Positions 32,877-43,915 of a stretch of DNA of 64,000 nt are shown here, piece by piece. Origin of the DNA: Aplectana chamaeleonis (lineage: Eukaryota; Nematoda; Chromadorea; Rhabditida; Cosmocercidae); NCBI GenBank assembly GCA_029168955.1, contig JAPDOI010001057.1, positions 165,406-229,405 on the forward strand. Direction: 5' to 3'. Within the stretch, counting starts at the first letter, position 1, and each line of letters opens with the position of its first letter. Below the pieces are notes generated by a model. That model searched no databases, had not been told where the DNA came from, and saw only the letters and a list, made by a program, of their open reading frames with translations. The position numbers and the translations under genes are program-made.

Positions 32877-33762
32877 ATCCCGATGTCGAGAGAAGAGGTG
32901 CATGCGCGATGTTCCATAAATTCTGGACCCTATTCGTCAAAGAGGTTTTCCAATTAGTGATTTTCCTCTATACCAGCCCTCTAATTTCGAATTTATCAGT
33001 CTCATCTTACCAGAGTCGGAGACAACGGACACGAACGAGCAACCCATTTCCTCAGTTCGGATGTCAGTGCGGCCCCGAACCCTAATCATACTTTTTTTCG
33101 CAGAGGTGAGATGGAACGAACTTCTGTTGCCTTTTAACTCATTCGATAGCCAGTTCAATTCAAAATACAACTTCAATCACTTTTTATTGAAATGTGAAAG
33201 AATCTAATGAAAGCGCGCCCTTTCTTACCCAGCACTTGTCGATACTTTGCAATCGTTTCGCCTGGGTCTGCGGACCCCATCTTTCCTTCCTCTGGTACCA
33301 AACGCGTGTATCTCAATAACAAATCGCGGTGTCATCTTTCCACACCGGATAATAGAGAATTGGGGGCGCGAGTTGCACGGCGGAACGGTGGTCCGCAGAC
33401 TTGAGCCAACTGCTAGTAGAACTCTTGAGCCGAAGCACTCACAATCAGTGAATAATCTTGCGAAGGCTATGTCGTTCTTCTTCTGCTAATTTTTTTCAGG
33501 AACTTCATTTTCAAGTTCGGGGGTTTAATTTTTCGTAAGCCCTCCTGGAGGGGGGGCCCTCCGACATTTGTGACTTTTTTGTGATGAATGACTTGCCATA
33601 TTGCCTCGATGGAAGCAGTAAGCCTTAGTTTAATATGATACATATTTTTGCCATAAATATTCACCTTTCGAGTTAACTTGTGCAAAAATTCTTTTGGCGA
33701 TTTCAGGAGACATCCTCGCATCAGCCTAATCTATCAATACATACGTAGACGTGGTCCAAATA

Positions 33763-34378
33763 TACAGTACTCGCTGTGTTTTGTAAAAACCGGGAGCATT
33801 CGGCAAGCTTGGTTAACAAAGTCCGATATTTGTAAAAAAAAACGAAGACTTTCTGGATTTCCGAACAGCGAATAATGTGCTTTGTAGGAAAAGTTTGCTA
33901 AAACCGCTATTTTTGAGAAAAATCGCTCCTGAAATAGTTCATCAAAAACGTCGCGCGCGGCAAATTTTTTAGTAGTAATCGCACAAGCAATAGAAGAACG
34001 ATGTGTATGCTTACTTCACGAGCAAGAGCAGCTTCGAAATTTGTGCAGGTTTGTTCTTCAAAACCTTTATTAAACAAACTTAAGAACATTCGCAAAAGTT
34101 GAACTTATGTTACGGAAACCCTAGATTGCCAAATCCAGGATTTAAAAAAATTAACCTGCAGAAATCACAAAATAGTTTCACCTGAACCTACGTCATGATG
34201 GAAGGCTTACATACGCCGCGCTCTGCCGCGCGACTCTGAACTGTGGGTACAACAACGTTTCCAAATCCAAAAAAAGCCCTCACTCAGGAAACCGTCCAGC
34301 CTACGACTTCTTTTTTGCCAAGTTTGCCAAATGTTTTACAAAACATAGCCCCGCATGTTTTACAAAACTTAGCCTGGC
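33763..34378. repeat. Large foldback element, family B (degraded copy)
   Basis: TACAGTACTCGCTGTGTTTT, GGGAGCATTCGGCAAGCTTG, the CGTCGCGCGCGGCAA block and a right end TTTGCCAAGTTTGCCAAATG ... ACAAAACTTAGC match copies 1 and 2, with more loss at the right arm. Confidence 0.6.
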
Positions 34379-34982
34379 GCAGCGCAAAATGCATGAATAA
34401 GTATATGACTGAAATTTCTCTCGGATTTTTCTGGACACGCGCATTGAAAGTGAAAAACGTAAGGGAGTTTTGACAATCAGACAAACCAAGGCAGTAAAAA
34501 CAGAGTCAATGGACCGGCAGCTTAGCCGAAGGTTAGAGGAACGTGGTGCGATCAATTGTAACCTGATAGGTATGAATGAGTCAATCGAATTGACTTGATA
34601 AACATTTAGTGTTTGTAAACTAAACTATATGGACGTAACAGTATTACCTTGCTAAAAGCAGGTTTAGGGTTGCACCCATTCATTTTTTTCTCATGAAAAG
34701 TACTTGAGATCAGGACTGCGCTACTGCGGTATTGTATCCACCATGTTCAACGCTGGCGCAAGACCAGGGATCTTCTTTATCCACTCATTTCAAAACACCT
34801 AAAATCCCTTACAGGTTTCACACATGACCCTGAAGAGCTGATTCTGATGGTGCGCGAAATAAGGAGTGTTTGGGTAGGCTTCTGCCGGAGAGATGTTGTG
34901 TGCAGCATCGGCTAACATAGGCTCAGCTCATGCTGTTCCATTACAAGGGAAAGATGTAGCGACCAGGCATGTGCGGCACAAT

Positions 34983-36045
34983 TTTTTTCCAAACAGAAAA
35001 CAGAAGCAGAATTTCGGAAAATTTAGCTTCCTGGCAAAAGTAACGATTTGGCAATGCCATTTATAAGTCAAAAAAAAGTTCAAAAAATATTTTGAAATTT
35101 CTTTTAAAATGATTTGGCGTAAAATAGAGTAATAAAAAAGGCTAGAAATGAAGTGAAATAACCAAAAATACGATTTGGTGGTCGGTCATTTCACAAGCTT
35201 CTCCGCTAAACTTATCAAAACGAGATCAAGCACGATATGGAATAGAGCGTTGCCTTCACCTAGCATGACATACGCTGATTCCCTTAGTACAGCTTTCAGA
35301 AATTGCTCAAAGGCAGTGTTCACGATAATTTTCGATTTTGAGATTAACCGCTAAATCGATTGTTTGGCCTCAGGGTAGAACTGAAATGACGAAGAAATCG
35401 AGAAAAAGGTCCTAGAAAGGCACCAAATTCTTCACTGTCACTCCACCTTTTTACTCTCACTGCAACTGTTCGTTGTGACAATGAAATCTTTTGAGGACCC
35501 GTCCCTTGCGATTCTCTACTCTGTACTGCTCCGCCCTTTCCATCGGACCCTACCTAATACTGCTTTGCCTGAAATATTCTTCTATTTTTGATTAGCCCCG
35601 ATTTTTACCGAAGACAACCACCGTGAACATGTTCATCCAGTCGGACAACTAGTCCAGGCCAGAGAATAATGTCACTGAAATAAGACGGTTCAGGGCGTTT
35701 CAAGCCGTTTCTTCGTAATTTCGGTAACACTTGGGGGCCAACGAATTGTTTTATGTGTATAACTCGGGAACGAAAATCATCGTGAACACTGCCTTTGATG
35801 TTTCCGTTGCGCGCTTGATTTCGTTTTGATAAGTTTAACGGATGAGTTGTGAAATGACCGACCACCAAATCGTATTTTTGGTTATTTCACTTCATTTCTA
35901 GCTTTTTTTATTACTCTACGATATTTTACGCCAAATCATTTTTAAAGAAATTTTCAAGATATTTTTTGAACTTTTTTTTAAAATTATAAATGGCATTGCC
36001 AAATCGTTACTTTTGCCAGGAAGCTAAGTTTTCAGAAATTTCACA
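34983..36045. repeat. Long foldback element interrupted by a MITE
   Basis: The left arm 34983-35240 (GCTTCCTGGCAAAAGTAACG, GATTTGGCGTAAAATAGAGT, GATTTGGTGGTCGGTCATTT) is the complement of 35815-36045 (AAATGACCGACCACCAAATC through CCAGGAAGCTAAG). The loop holds a complete TTAA-type MITE (35307-35798). Without it the loop is under 100 bp. Confidence 0.75.
35307..35798. mobile_element. TTAA-type MITE inside a foldback loop
   Basis: Ends TCAAAGGCAGTGTTCACGAT and ATCGTGAACACTGCCTTTGA; same subfamily as 13703-14193. Here the terminal four bases are TCAA/TTGA rather than TTAA. Confidence 0.75.
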
Positions 36046-36104
36046 TATTTTTCCCAAAGGTTCCCTTTCTGACTTCAAATTTGCTCCACGATTTCCATTT
36101 ATGA

Positions 36105-36490
36105 ATGATGAAACATCTAACAGGCGATATTGTTGTATGAGTAAAATTTTTGAAACCTATGACTTACAACCATAAAAAATAAAACTCATTGCAGCATTCT
36201 GTGCAAATGTGAAAATCGATATTATTGATCATTAATATTTGATCTTGCATGATGAGAACAATTTCCCAAACAAATGACTTAGAGCCATCAACAATCAAAA
36301 ATCATTGCGGCATTTTGTGCAACAGGCGAAAAAATCAATATTATTGATCGGTATTTGTCGATAATGACTGATGAGCAAAATTCCCCAACCAAGAAAACCA
36401 ATCCCACCAGCAATCACCACTCCTCGCCGCATTTTGTGCAAAAAGCGCGAAAATCGAGAACATTGATTATCGATCGATGACGTGTCATCA
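36105..36490. repeat. Tandem repeat of about 120 bp, three units
   Basis: Each unit has a GATGAG-AAAATTTCCC part, a CAATCA part, CATTGCGGCATTTTGTGCAA and GCGAAAATCGATATTATTGA. Starts are near 36105, 36245 and 36365. Divergence between units is considerable. Confidence 0.55.
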
Positions 36491-36562
36491 GTACGAATTC
36501 GGACAAGTTTAGTACTTATCTCCGACGACCTGTGTTGATTGGCTACAGAATAACTCACTTAC

Positions 36563-36776
36563 CCCGGTCTCCACAGCCGTAGCAGAAAATAACAGTTCTC
36601 GTGCTCCACGGCTAATTTAGTATGTAAACCCACGCTTTTGAGGTACACTTCAAAGTTAAGGTGAGGTATCAAGTTCAAATTGGAACAGGAGCGACCTGCA
36701 TCCATTTCCAGCCTCCTGTCCAAAAATGTGCTCCCTAGCTCAATTTTAGGTGTACCAACAGGATCGTGTACGCCGT
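36563..36776 (-). CDS. Orphan exon, unknown protein
   Basis: On the minus strand a TTTTTTTTCAG acceptor precedes 214 open bases ending at a gtaagt donor (2 bases, 70 codons, 2 bases). The translation contains GTPKIELGSTFLDRRLEMDA and, further on, LNFEVYLKSVGLHTKLAVEH, a composition typical of a folded protein. I do not recognise the family. No neighbouring exon with matching phase was found. It lies 5 kb upstream of the amnionless-like start on the same strand and could belong to another gene. A chance frame is possible. Confidence 0.38.
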
Positions 36777-37339
36777 CTGAAAAAAAGGAGATTAACAACA
36801 AAAACGCGCGGTCTTTCAAGTTTTACTCGAAAGCCAGTCAACCATTCTAAACCATTTTTGGGTACATACACCAAATTTTTGCGCTATTTTTAATGCAATT
36901 AAGCTCTAATTTCTACGTTCGCTCTGAACTGAGATTCCGAAAAAGGGGTTGCGCGCGGGGCTAATTCAAAACCGAATCTGGTGCGCGTTTCGCGCGCACC
37001 ACATTTTTTTGAAAAATCAGTAAAGTGTTTAGCGTACACTACATCAGTTTCTTGAAACTTTAAGCTTTTCAATACATTTTTATGTGATAGATGCTTCCTC
37101 TGCGCGATTTCCAAAACCTAACCATTTGCCAGAATATTTTGTATAGCCGCCCTAGAAATGCAGATTCTAAGTGCGGAGATGACAAGTGTTTTCCTAATCT
37201 TCCTTTCCCTAGACAATAACAGCTCAATTACTTGATCAGAAATTCAATATGTATGTGCAAAGTGCATGTTTGTATATACAGTTAGAGCAAATTTGCCCTT
37301 CGCTAGTATACATGTTTTGACACTGATTTCTCGGGCAAT

Positions 37340-37680
37340 GAAAGCCGCGGACAGCTGGCGGAAATTCGCCAGTTGATCAATAATTGGAGGACAACTGGCA
37401 TTTAGCTGGCCAATGGCAATTACGAGGCTGACAGTTGGCATACATTCGCCATGTCAGGTAATGCCAGCGGCGGACGGCTGGCGAATATGTGCCAGTTGCC
37501 CAACAGCTGGGTGATAACTGGCATTTAGCTGCCGACTGCCAATTACGAGGCCAACAGCTGGCTCATCCTTGGCATCTCAATAAGTGCGAGCGGCGGACGG
37601 CTGGCGAAAACGTGCCAGTTGTCGGAAAGCTGCGTGATAACTTGCATTTAGCTGGCAAAGGCAATTACACCTCGAAATAA
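37340..37680. repeat. Tandem repeat, about 123-bp unit, three copies
   Basis: The blocks GGCGGACGGCTGGCGAA, GTGCCAGTTG, AACTGGCATTTAGCTG and GGCAATTACGAGGC recur with a period near 123 (the GCATTTAGCTG block at 37398, 37521 and 37644). CAGCTGGC/GCCAGCTG motifs continue more loosely to 37790 and appear again at 38090-38230. Confidence 0.7.
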
Positions 37681-38332
37681 CCAAGTTCTTGAAAGCGCTG
37701 TTATCCACCAATTGGCACTCGGCTGGCGCCTAACTGCCCAGTGGCGTTCGCTTGGCGCCAAGTCGTCACATGGCTGGCACTCGAGAGAGTTGAGGACTCC
37801 TCACGTTTTAAGATGTTATAGTTCGATCACTGATTTCACTGATAAGCCCAGCCGGTACATAAGACGATTCATTCCAATGAATGCTCACTCGGCACTTTGA
37901 TGCCGGCCCTGGAAGGTGACCTAAAGTCATTCTACGGAGGCCAGCATAATTTTGGCAGCTGAGGGGGAATCCCCCAAGGCTTGGGGGAAGGGAGATGGGT
38001 TGGGTGCCTCACCTCAGACCGTTGCGTAGGCGACCTCCTACGCAACGATCTGCGGTGAGGAACCCACCTCGATTCATCTGTCTGCCAAGGGACTGGCGGA
38101 CCGCTGGCAAATGATTGCTAAACAGCGGGCTGCCGAGAAGTAGCCAAGAGACTGCCAGCGGTTGGCCAACGTTCTGGCGGACCGCTGACAGGGTTTTGGC
38201 GGACCGCCGGCTAATGGTTGTCCGACACCGGGAATGGTTTTCGTTGCCAGGCAAAAGCCGGCAGTCCACCAATCCCAATGTCTGAGTAGTCATAACTGCT
38301 AGTTTAAACACGATGTGCCTTTGCGGTTCTAG

Positions 38333-38987
38333 TATACTGCCTTTATTCGGGAGTGCACAAGTCCCCCTTTTCACCCGCACAAGCTGCTACAGTAATGCCC
38401 CACGGCGGCGCGGTCTGTGGTGAACCCGTTCTCCCCACCCCGTGCGACAGGCATCGACTTCCGCATGACCACCATCCAGTCGTCCGTATGACCGACGATC
38501 ACGCTCAGAGACGGTGAGTTTTTTCAATTTTTTCGTTGCCGTTTTCACTTGTTTCGGTGACAATTCAAATGTCATCGTATTGGCTAAAGGTTAGGGTGTA
38601 CATGAAGCTTTACACAATCCTTCAAGTTACAAAGAAATTGAGAAAACATCTGTTCTCTGTTTTTTTTTTACCGAAAAAAATCTCTTTTTGAACATTTATC
38701 TACTGTTTCAAGTCCATGGGTCATTTACCCGCATCCCATTGCGACGCCATTTGAATTATCACTGAAACAACATAAGACGGCAAGAAAAAATTTAAAAAAC
38801 TCACCTTCTCTGAGCATGATCGCCGGTCACGCGGACTAATGAAAGGTGGTCATGCGAAAGTCGATGCCTGTCACACGGGGTGGGAGAGAACGGGCTCGTC
38901 ACAGACCGCGCCGCAGTGATGCATTACTGTAACAGCGAGTGCGGGTGAAAAGGGGGGCTTGTGCACTCCCGAATAAAGGCAGTATAT
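38333..38987. repeat. Foldback element, 655 bp
   Basis: TATACTGCCTTTATTCGGGA at the left is the complement of the right end (TCCCGAATAAAGGCAGTATA). The arms extend through CCCCTTTTCACCCGCAC, a GCGCGGTCTGTG block and GTCGATGCCTGT, with the centre near 38660. TA borders. Confidence 0.75.
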
Positions 38988-39439
38988 AAATGACCTGTAG
39001 CTTCGTTCGCTCCACCGTTAAGAGCCTCTCGTACTTCTGTGGCATAATTATCATCTGCCTCATAGCCTCACCAGCAATTTGCGCTTCATCTTATTTGAAT
39101 TCTGTACCATCTGCGATGCAATGAGTTAAAACTCGCATTTAGAGTTTGTGTGCATGGCACATTTGGGGCCAACTTTACCCCGCTCCACCAAAGCGGTAGA
39201 GTTGGGAAATTCTTATTTCCTTTCCACGTGTACAAAGTTTTCAAACTCAAGCGACGCGCCAGTGCGGGTGTGAATAGTGGGCTTCAAGTAGTACTGATGG
39301 ATTATCATTGTTAGTATACAATAACATTGTAGTTTTCGCGTCATTTGACTGCATCGCGTACTCTCTGAGGGATTCGTCGACGGTTAACCTCCAGGTAAGG
39401 ATATACACTACAAGCTAAAGATAAGAGACTCAGCTTCCT

Positions 39440-39690
39440 GATTGGGATGCACAGCACATTCGACGTCGTATTCGTAAAGGCTTGAACAGCCTTCGCGCGT
39501 AGTTATTGGCTTGTTGGGGCAGCCATTTCCCCAGAGAGTGCCTTATCTCCCTACATGAATCTGTTACCAATTCAAGGACCCGGAGGTATAGTAGGTTTGG
39601 CTTACCTTGGCGAGGATCGAAGCCGACCTTGTACAGCGAACAGCAGCGCTTCATGCCACCCCGCCACACGTGCCCTGAAGCGCCGCTCGC
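39440..39690 (-). repeat. SINE-like dispersed repeat, copy 1
   Basis: Shares CCAATTCAAGGACCCGGAGG, TAGTAGGTTTGGCTTACCTT and GGCGAGGATCGAAGCCGACC with 45665-45905. On the minus strand GGTCGGCTTCGATCCTCGCC resembles a polymerase III B box. The A box is less clear. Orientation is inferred. Confidence 0.45.
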
Positions 39691-40035
39691 TCCACCATAG
39701 AAGGGCCGCTCTGTGGAGTTCTACCATCTGCCTCATAGCCCCATTATCAATTCCATTACGCTTCATTTTTTAAAATTCTGTATCATCCTGCGTTGCAGTT
39801 AGTTAAAACACGTATTCAGAGTTCGCGTACTCGGTACAGTCACTTTGCCCCGCTCCACCAAAGCGGCGGCGCTAGAGTACCCACAGTCTCTGCCCATGTC
39901 TACAAAGAATTCATACTCAGACGTCGCGCCAGTGCTGATACGAATAGCGGGCGTTGAGTCGTGTTAATGGCCCATTATTGTTAGTATACGATAACATTGT
40001 AGTTTTCGCGTCGTTTGACAGCATCGCATACTTTG

Positions 40036-40481
40036 TTAAAGGCAGCGTTCACGATGATCATCCTCGTTGACTTTCCACAGTGAAGTGATGGGCGAGCAGG
40101 ATCCTAGGCTCCCAGTGTCGAAAGAACGGTAGAAAACGAGCCAGGAGCTGCAAAATGACGGCTGCAAACAAGCATTTTGGTGCCCCAGACACGCCCCGTG
40201 CCCCAGATCTGCCCCTCAAAAGGAACAAATGAAGACTCAGATTATAGGAATGATCAAGTGAAGGAAGTGCTGATAAGTGAGCTGTTTGCTTCATTGCACT
40301 GATAGGTATCATCTTTCTAGCGGTGAATTCCTCCACGCTCAAAAATCAACGTAAACAAGAGAGGGCCTCTTTTTGCTCAAAAACGCGTCTTTCGTGTCCT
40401 TTTCAAGCGTGCTTCGCTATGTAGGGCACCAGACCTTTCGAAAACCGTGGAAGTGAAATTTATCGTGAACACTGCCTTTAA
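40036..40481. mobile_element. TTAA-type MITE (446 bp)
   Basis: Ends TTAAAGGCAGCGTTCACGAT and ATCGTGAACACTGCCTTTAA. Nearly the same throughout as 48639-49092 (for example GATCATCCTCGTTGA, ACGCCCCGTGCCCCAGATCT), so these are recent sister copies. Confidence 0.8.
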
Positions 40482-42316
40482 GCCATGTTTTGACTGCTGG
40501 TGGTCACTGCGGCCATCCGAGGGACAACTGTTCCTTTTTCCATAACGCGCAATGGAAAAGTGCTCCAAAAGTGAACGCTTCGTGGCAGACGTCCTGCATC
40601 GCGGGGTAGCGGCGGCGAAATCCTACGTTTTACTGCTTCGCTGCTGGAGGAGCGATTCCCAATGGTCGCTGGCCATCGCTCCGTCGCGGCGAAAATGGCA
40701 GCGATGCAGTGATTACCAGCGAATGACGCTTCTTTCTGTGAACACTGCTCTATTTTCTTGATGATATTAGTGTTTACGAGTAGGAACATGTTATAAACGG
40801 CCACTGGCCATTACTTTCCTCCGATTGATTGATTTTCTTCGATCGTCCATGAGGCTATGTACCAGGAGTGTGAGTTAATGAAAATTATTTTTTTCGTTAA
40901 GCGTTACTCGTTAATTTTCGGAAAAAAACCGCGTTAACCCGTTAATGCGTTAACACGTTAATTTTGCATTTCGTTAAACCATTAAAAAGAAAAATATTAC
41001 CACGTCAAAAATCAATAAATCATCAGATCTCCCATATCAATCAATGCCATACAGAGTTCGGCGCAGTATAGAGCGCCACGAGGAGTTTTGAGCTCCGGAG
41101 ATGTCTGACCTTCGGAGGAAGACCCAATGTGCAATTAATTATGTGAGTGAAAATCGCCCGCTGCAGTTTTTCACATGGGATTCAACTATGCATTGCGATT
41201 TGACTGAAATGCTGTTTGAACTTAGTTGTGAGTGACGGTGCTCAATTAGGAAGCTTAGGGTGAAGTTATCGTGAAGGTGTTCCCAAAATGATAAACAAGA
41301 CATATGAATCCTCAATGTGAAGTGCCTAAAGCATTTTGCCTTCTAAATGCTGAATGATTTCTGCCAAAGATTTCTATGAGTCAGTAGAGTTGATATTTGA
41401 GTTGAGCGTGGTCGATTTACGCTGTACAAAAAATTTCCTCGTTCAAGATTGAGGCCGAGCACCGCTAAAATATGAGGGCTAACACGTCTCTCAGGTGTGG
41501 TCCCGTCGGAAGTCGGCAATTTTGAAAACTAAGAGTCACGGGAGTAGTATATTTGAGTCCAGCGTGGCTGATTTATTCTATGCTGAGTTTCGGCGTCTCA
41601 AATGAACGCCGAAGACCGCTACACTGATAGAGGAAGAAGACAAAAACATCCAAGTTCACGAATCTAAACTATGGTTTTGAAACTGCAGTAACTTACGTTT
41701 TAAATGAGGTACCTGGAAAAAATCCTAGCTTTAGAAAACTACACTCTGTACCCTACCGTTTGGAGACTACGGCACCTCTGTGCCCTTTGCGAAAATTTTC
41801 TGGGTGTGAGTTCTGTGTCATTATTGGCGTTTTCTCAGTACTTACTTTGTCATATGTGGACCCACAGTGCATTTTAGAGAAAAACCCACAACAGGTTAAT
41901 GTTCTTACAAGCACAGTCCAACCTCGGAATCGTTTTTCTGTTTTCTTGTCTGTCTTGGAAACGGTTCCATGCTGTTTCCAATGATGCCTCTGAAATCGTA
42001 AAAGGCCCTCTAGAAACGGAGTTATGACCATTGAAAATTTGAGCTACGGAAGCAGGGTGGACGAGTTGTCCGAGCTTTGTAACTTTCGTAATTTGCAACG
42101 GATGTGTGCGAGCCTACCTGAACAAGGAGAGAAGTTGAAAATGAAGGAAAGAACGGGGCTTTCGATCGGAAACCGCTCATCTCGCTACTGTTGAGCTTGA
42201 AAGACCGTAAAAGGGGCGTGCCAAGGTGGCTTCCGGATGTGGGCGCCCCAGGGTGGCTTCCTCCTATATCTCGCGTATTACTAGAAACTGAGAGCTCGCA
42301 CCTGGCAGGTGCTATA

Positions 42317-43915
42317 CAGTGCGTTCGGAAATGATAGGGACACCTCTAAAAAATGAGATTTTCAAAAAATTTCTGGGAATAATGATTAGTACTGTTCATC
42401 AATGAATTCTGCGTGATAAAAAACCTCTGTTCGCAACTTCCTTGAAACCGTGTCTAATTTCATAAGATTTTGCCTTTACATTTAGACAATTTCACCATTC
42501 GAAAATGATAGGGACACCCTGCAAAAAATGGAATTTTTCACTTCGAACGAAATTTCCAGTCACAAGTTCACTACATGAACGCAACACGAGGACACCCAAC
42601 ATCTTTATTCCAATCATGGGCGGTGGTACATCGCTTACTGTTTCCGGACAAGCCCAAATACGTGCCCTCAACGCTGCCGGGCTGAGCCAACGTCGAATTG
42701 CCTCCCATCTCGGACGTTCCCCCAACTGCATCAGCCAGTTCCTACGAGATCCAGACTCCTACGGCTTGGCGAAGAGTCCCGGACGCCCAAGAAAGGTCAG
42801 CGGCAGGGATGCACGGAGGATAAGCCGACTCTGCTCAAACAGTCGTCTGTCTCTCAAGTGAGGGCTCAGTTGTCGCTTAATGTGTCGAAGACTACTGTTT
42901 GGAGCGTCGTAAACGCAGACGAAAACATCGCCCGACAAGTGATGAAGAAGGATCCATCACTCTCAGAAGCCCACAAAGGAGCTCGACTCCGGTTTGCAAG
43001 GAACAACATGGCAACATACTGGTCAAAGGTAAGGGATTCTCTGAAAACCCAATAAAATTTAAAAAGATAAAGGCAAATGTTCCAGGTAATTTTCTCCGAC
43101 GAAAAGAAGTTTAACCTTGATGGACCTGATGGCGCTCGATGCTACTGGAGAGATCTTCGCAAGGATCCGATGGTATTTAGTCGAAGAAATTTCGGAGGCG
43201 GTTCGCTGATGTGTTGGGGAGCATTCTGCAGCGAAGGTGTTTTGGAAATCGCCTTCACTTCGTGTCGGATGGATTCGGAGGAGTATCAAGAAACATTGCG
43301 TGCGCATCTTCTGCCGTTCTTCACTGGAAACAGGCATCAACGCTACATTTTCCAGCAAGATAACGCTTCGGTCCATGTCTCCAGATCCACAAAGGCGTGG
43401 CTTCAACAAAACCGAGTTCGCGTGATGGAATGGCCCGCGTGTAGTCCTGACTGCAACCCGATAGAGAATATCTGGGGCATAATTGTGCGCCAGATTTACG
43501 CGAATAACAAGCAGTATGAGACCGTAGACGAGCTAAAGGCCGCTGTACTCGAAGCCTGGAGAAATTTGGATAAAAATGTGATATCCAATTTGATCACTTC
43601 TATGCCGAATAGAATTTTTGAATTAATTTCCAACTCTGGAGGTGCGATATCATATTAGATTTCATGTATGTGTATGTTTTGTTCATTCATTGTTTGATAA
43701 TTTTGTTTCTAATAGTGTACCTATCATTTCCGAACGGCGAATAATGTGACAATTTGAAATAAAATATTACAATATTATGCTATTGTTATAGAAACAAGTG
43801 AACAGCGGTTATTTCCCTTGTTGAATTCATTTATGAACATTACTGAACGCCGCACTCAATTTAAACATAAAGACTGTGGTTTTCAGGTATGTTCCTATCA
43901 TTTCCGAACGCACTG
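42317..43915 (+). mobile_element. Tc3-like transposon, 1599 bp
   Basis: TA-flanked, with inverted ends CAGTGCGTTCGGAAATGATA and its complement (GAACGCACTG). A second partial copy of the end (GAAAATGATAGGGACACC near 42503; TACCTATCATTTCCGAACGG near 43720) lies about 180 bp inside each terminus. This paired outer/inner site layout is known from Tc3-type elements. Confidence 0.88.
42616..43658 (+). pseudogene. Tc3-like transposase with one frameshift
   Basis: Starts MGGGTSLTVSGQAQIRAL. A helix-turn-helix region (GLSQRRIASHLGRSPNCI) is followed by the GRPRKVSGRD linker. After SLK near 42857 the frame shifts by one base (a G seems missing) and continues VRAQLSLNVSKTTVW. A 57-bp intron (43029-43085, gtaagg...ttccag) interrupts WSK/VIFSDEKKFNLDG, the place where C. 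elegans Tc3A also has its small intron. The catalytic triad is intact: Asp in FSDEKK (43098), Asp in QQDNASVH and Glu in NPIENIW, spaced DD34E. It ends SGGAISY. One indel is the only obvious defect, so it is young. Confidence 0.85.

Noticed and set aside
34964..34980. CAGGCATGTGCGGCAC as a hAT left end
   Set aside because: No matching right end or 8-bp duplication could be found; similar single ends at 3134 and 12664 were also left out.
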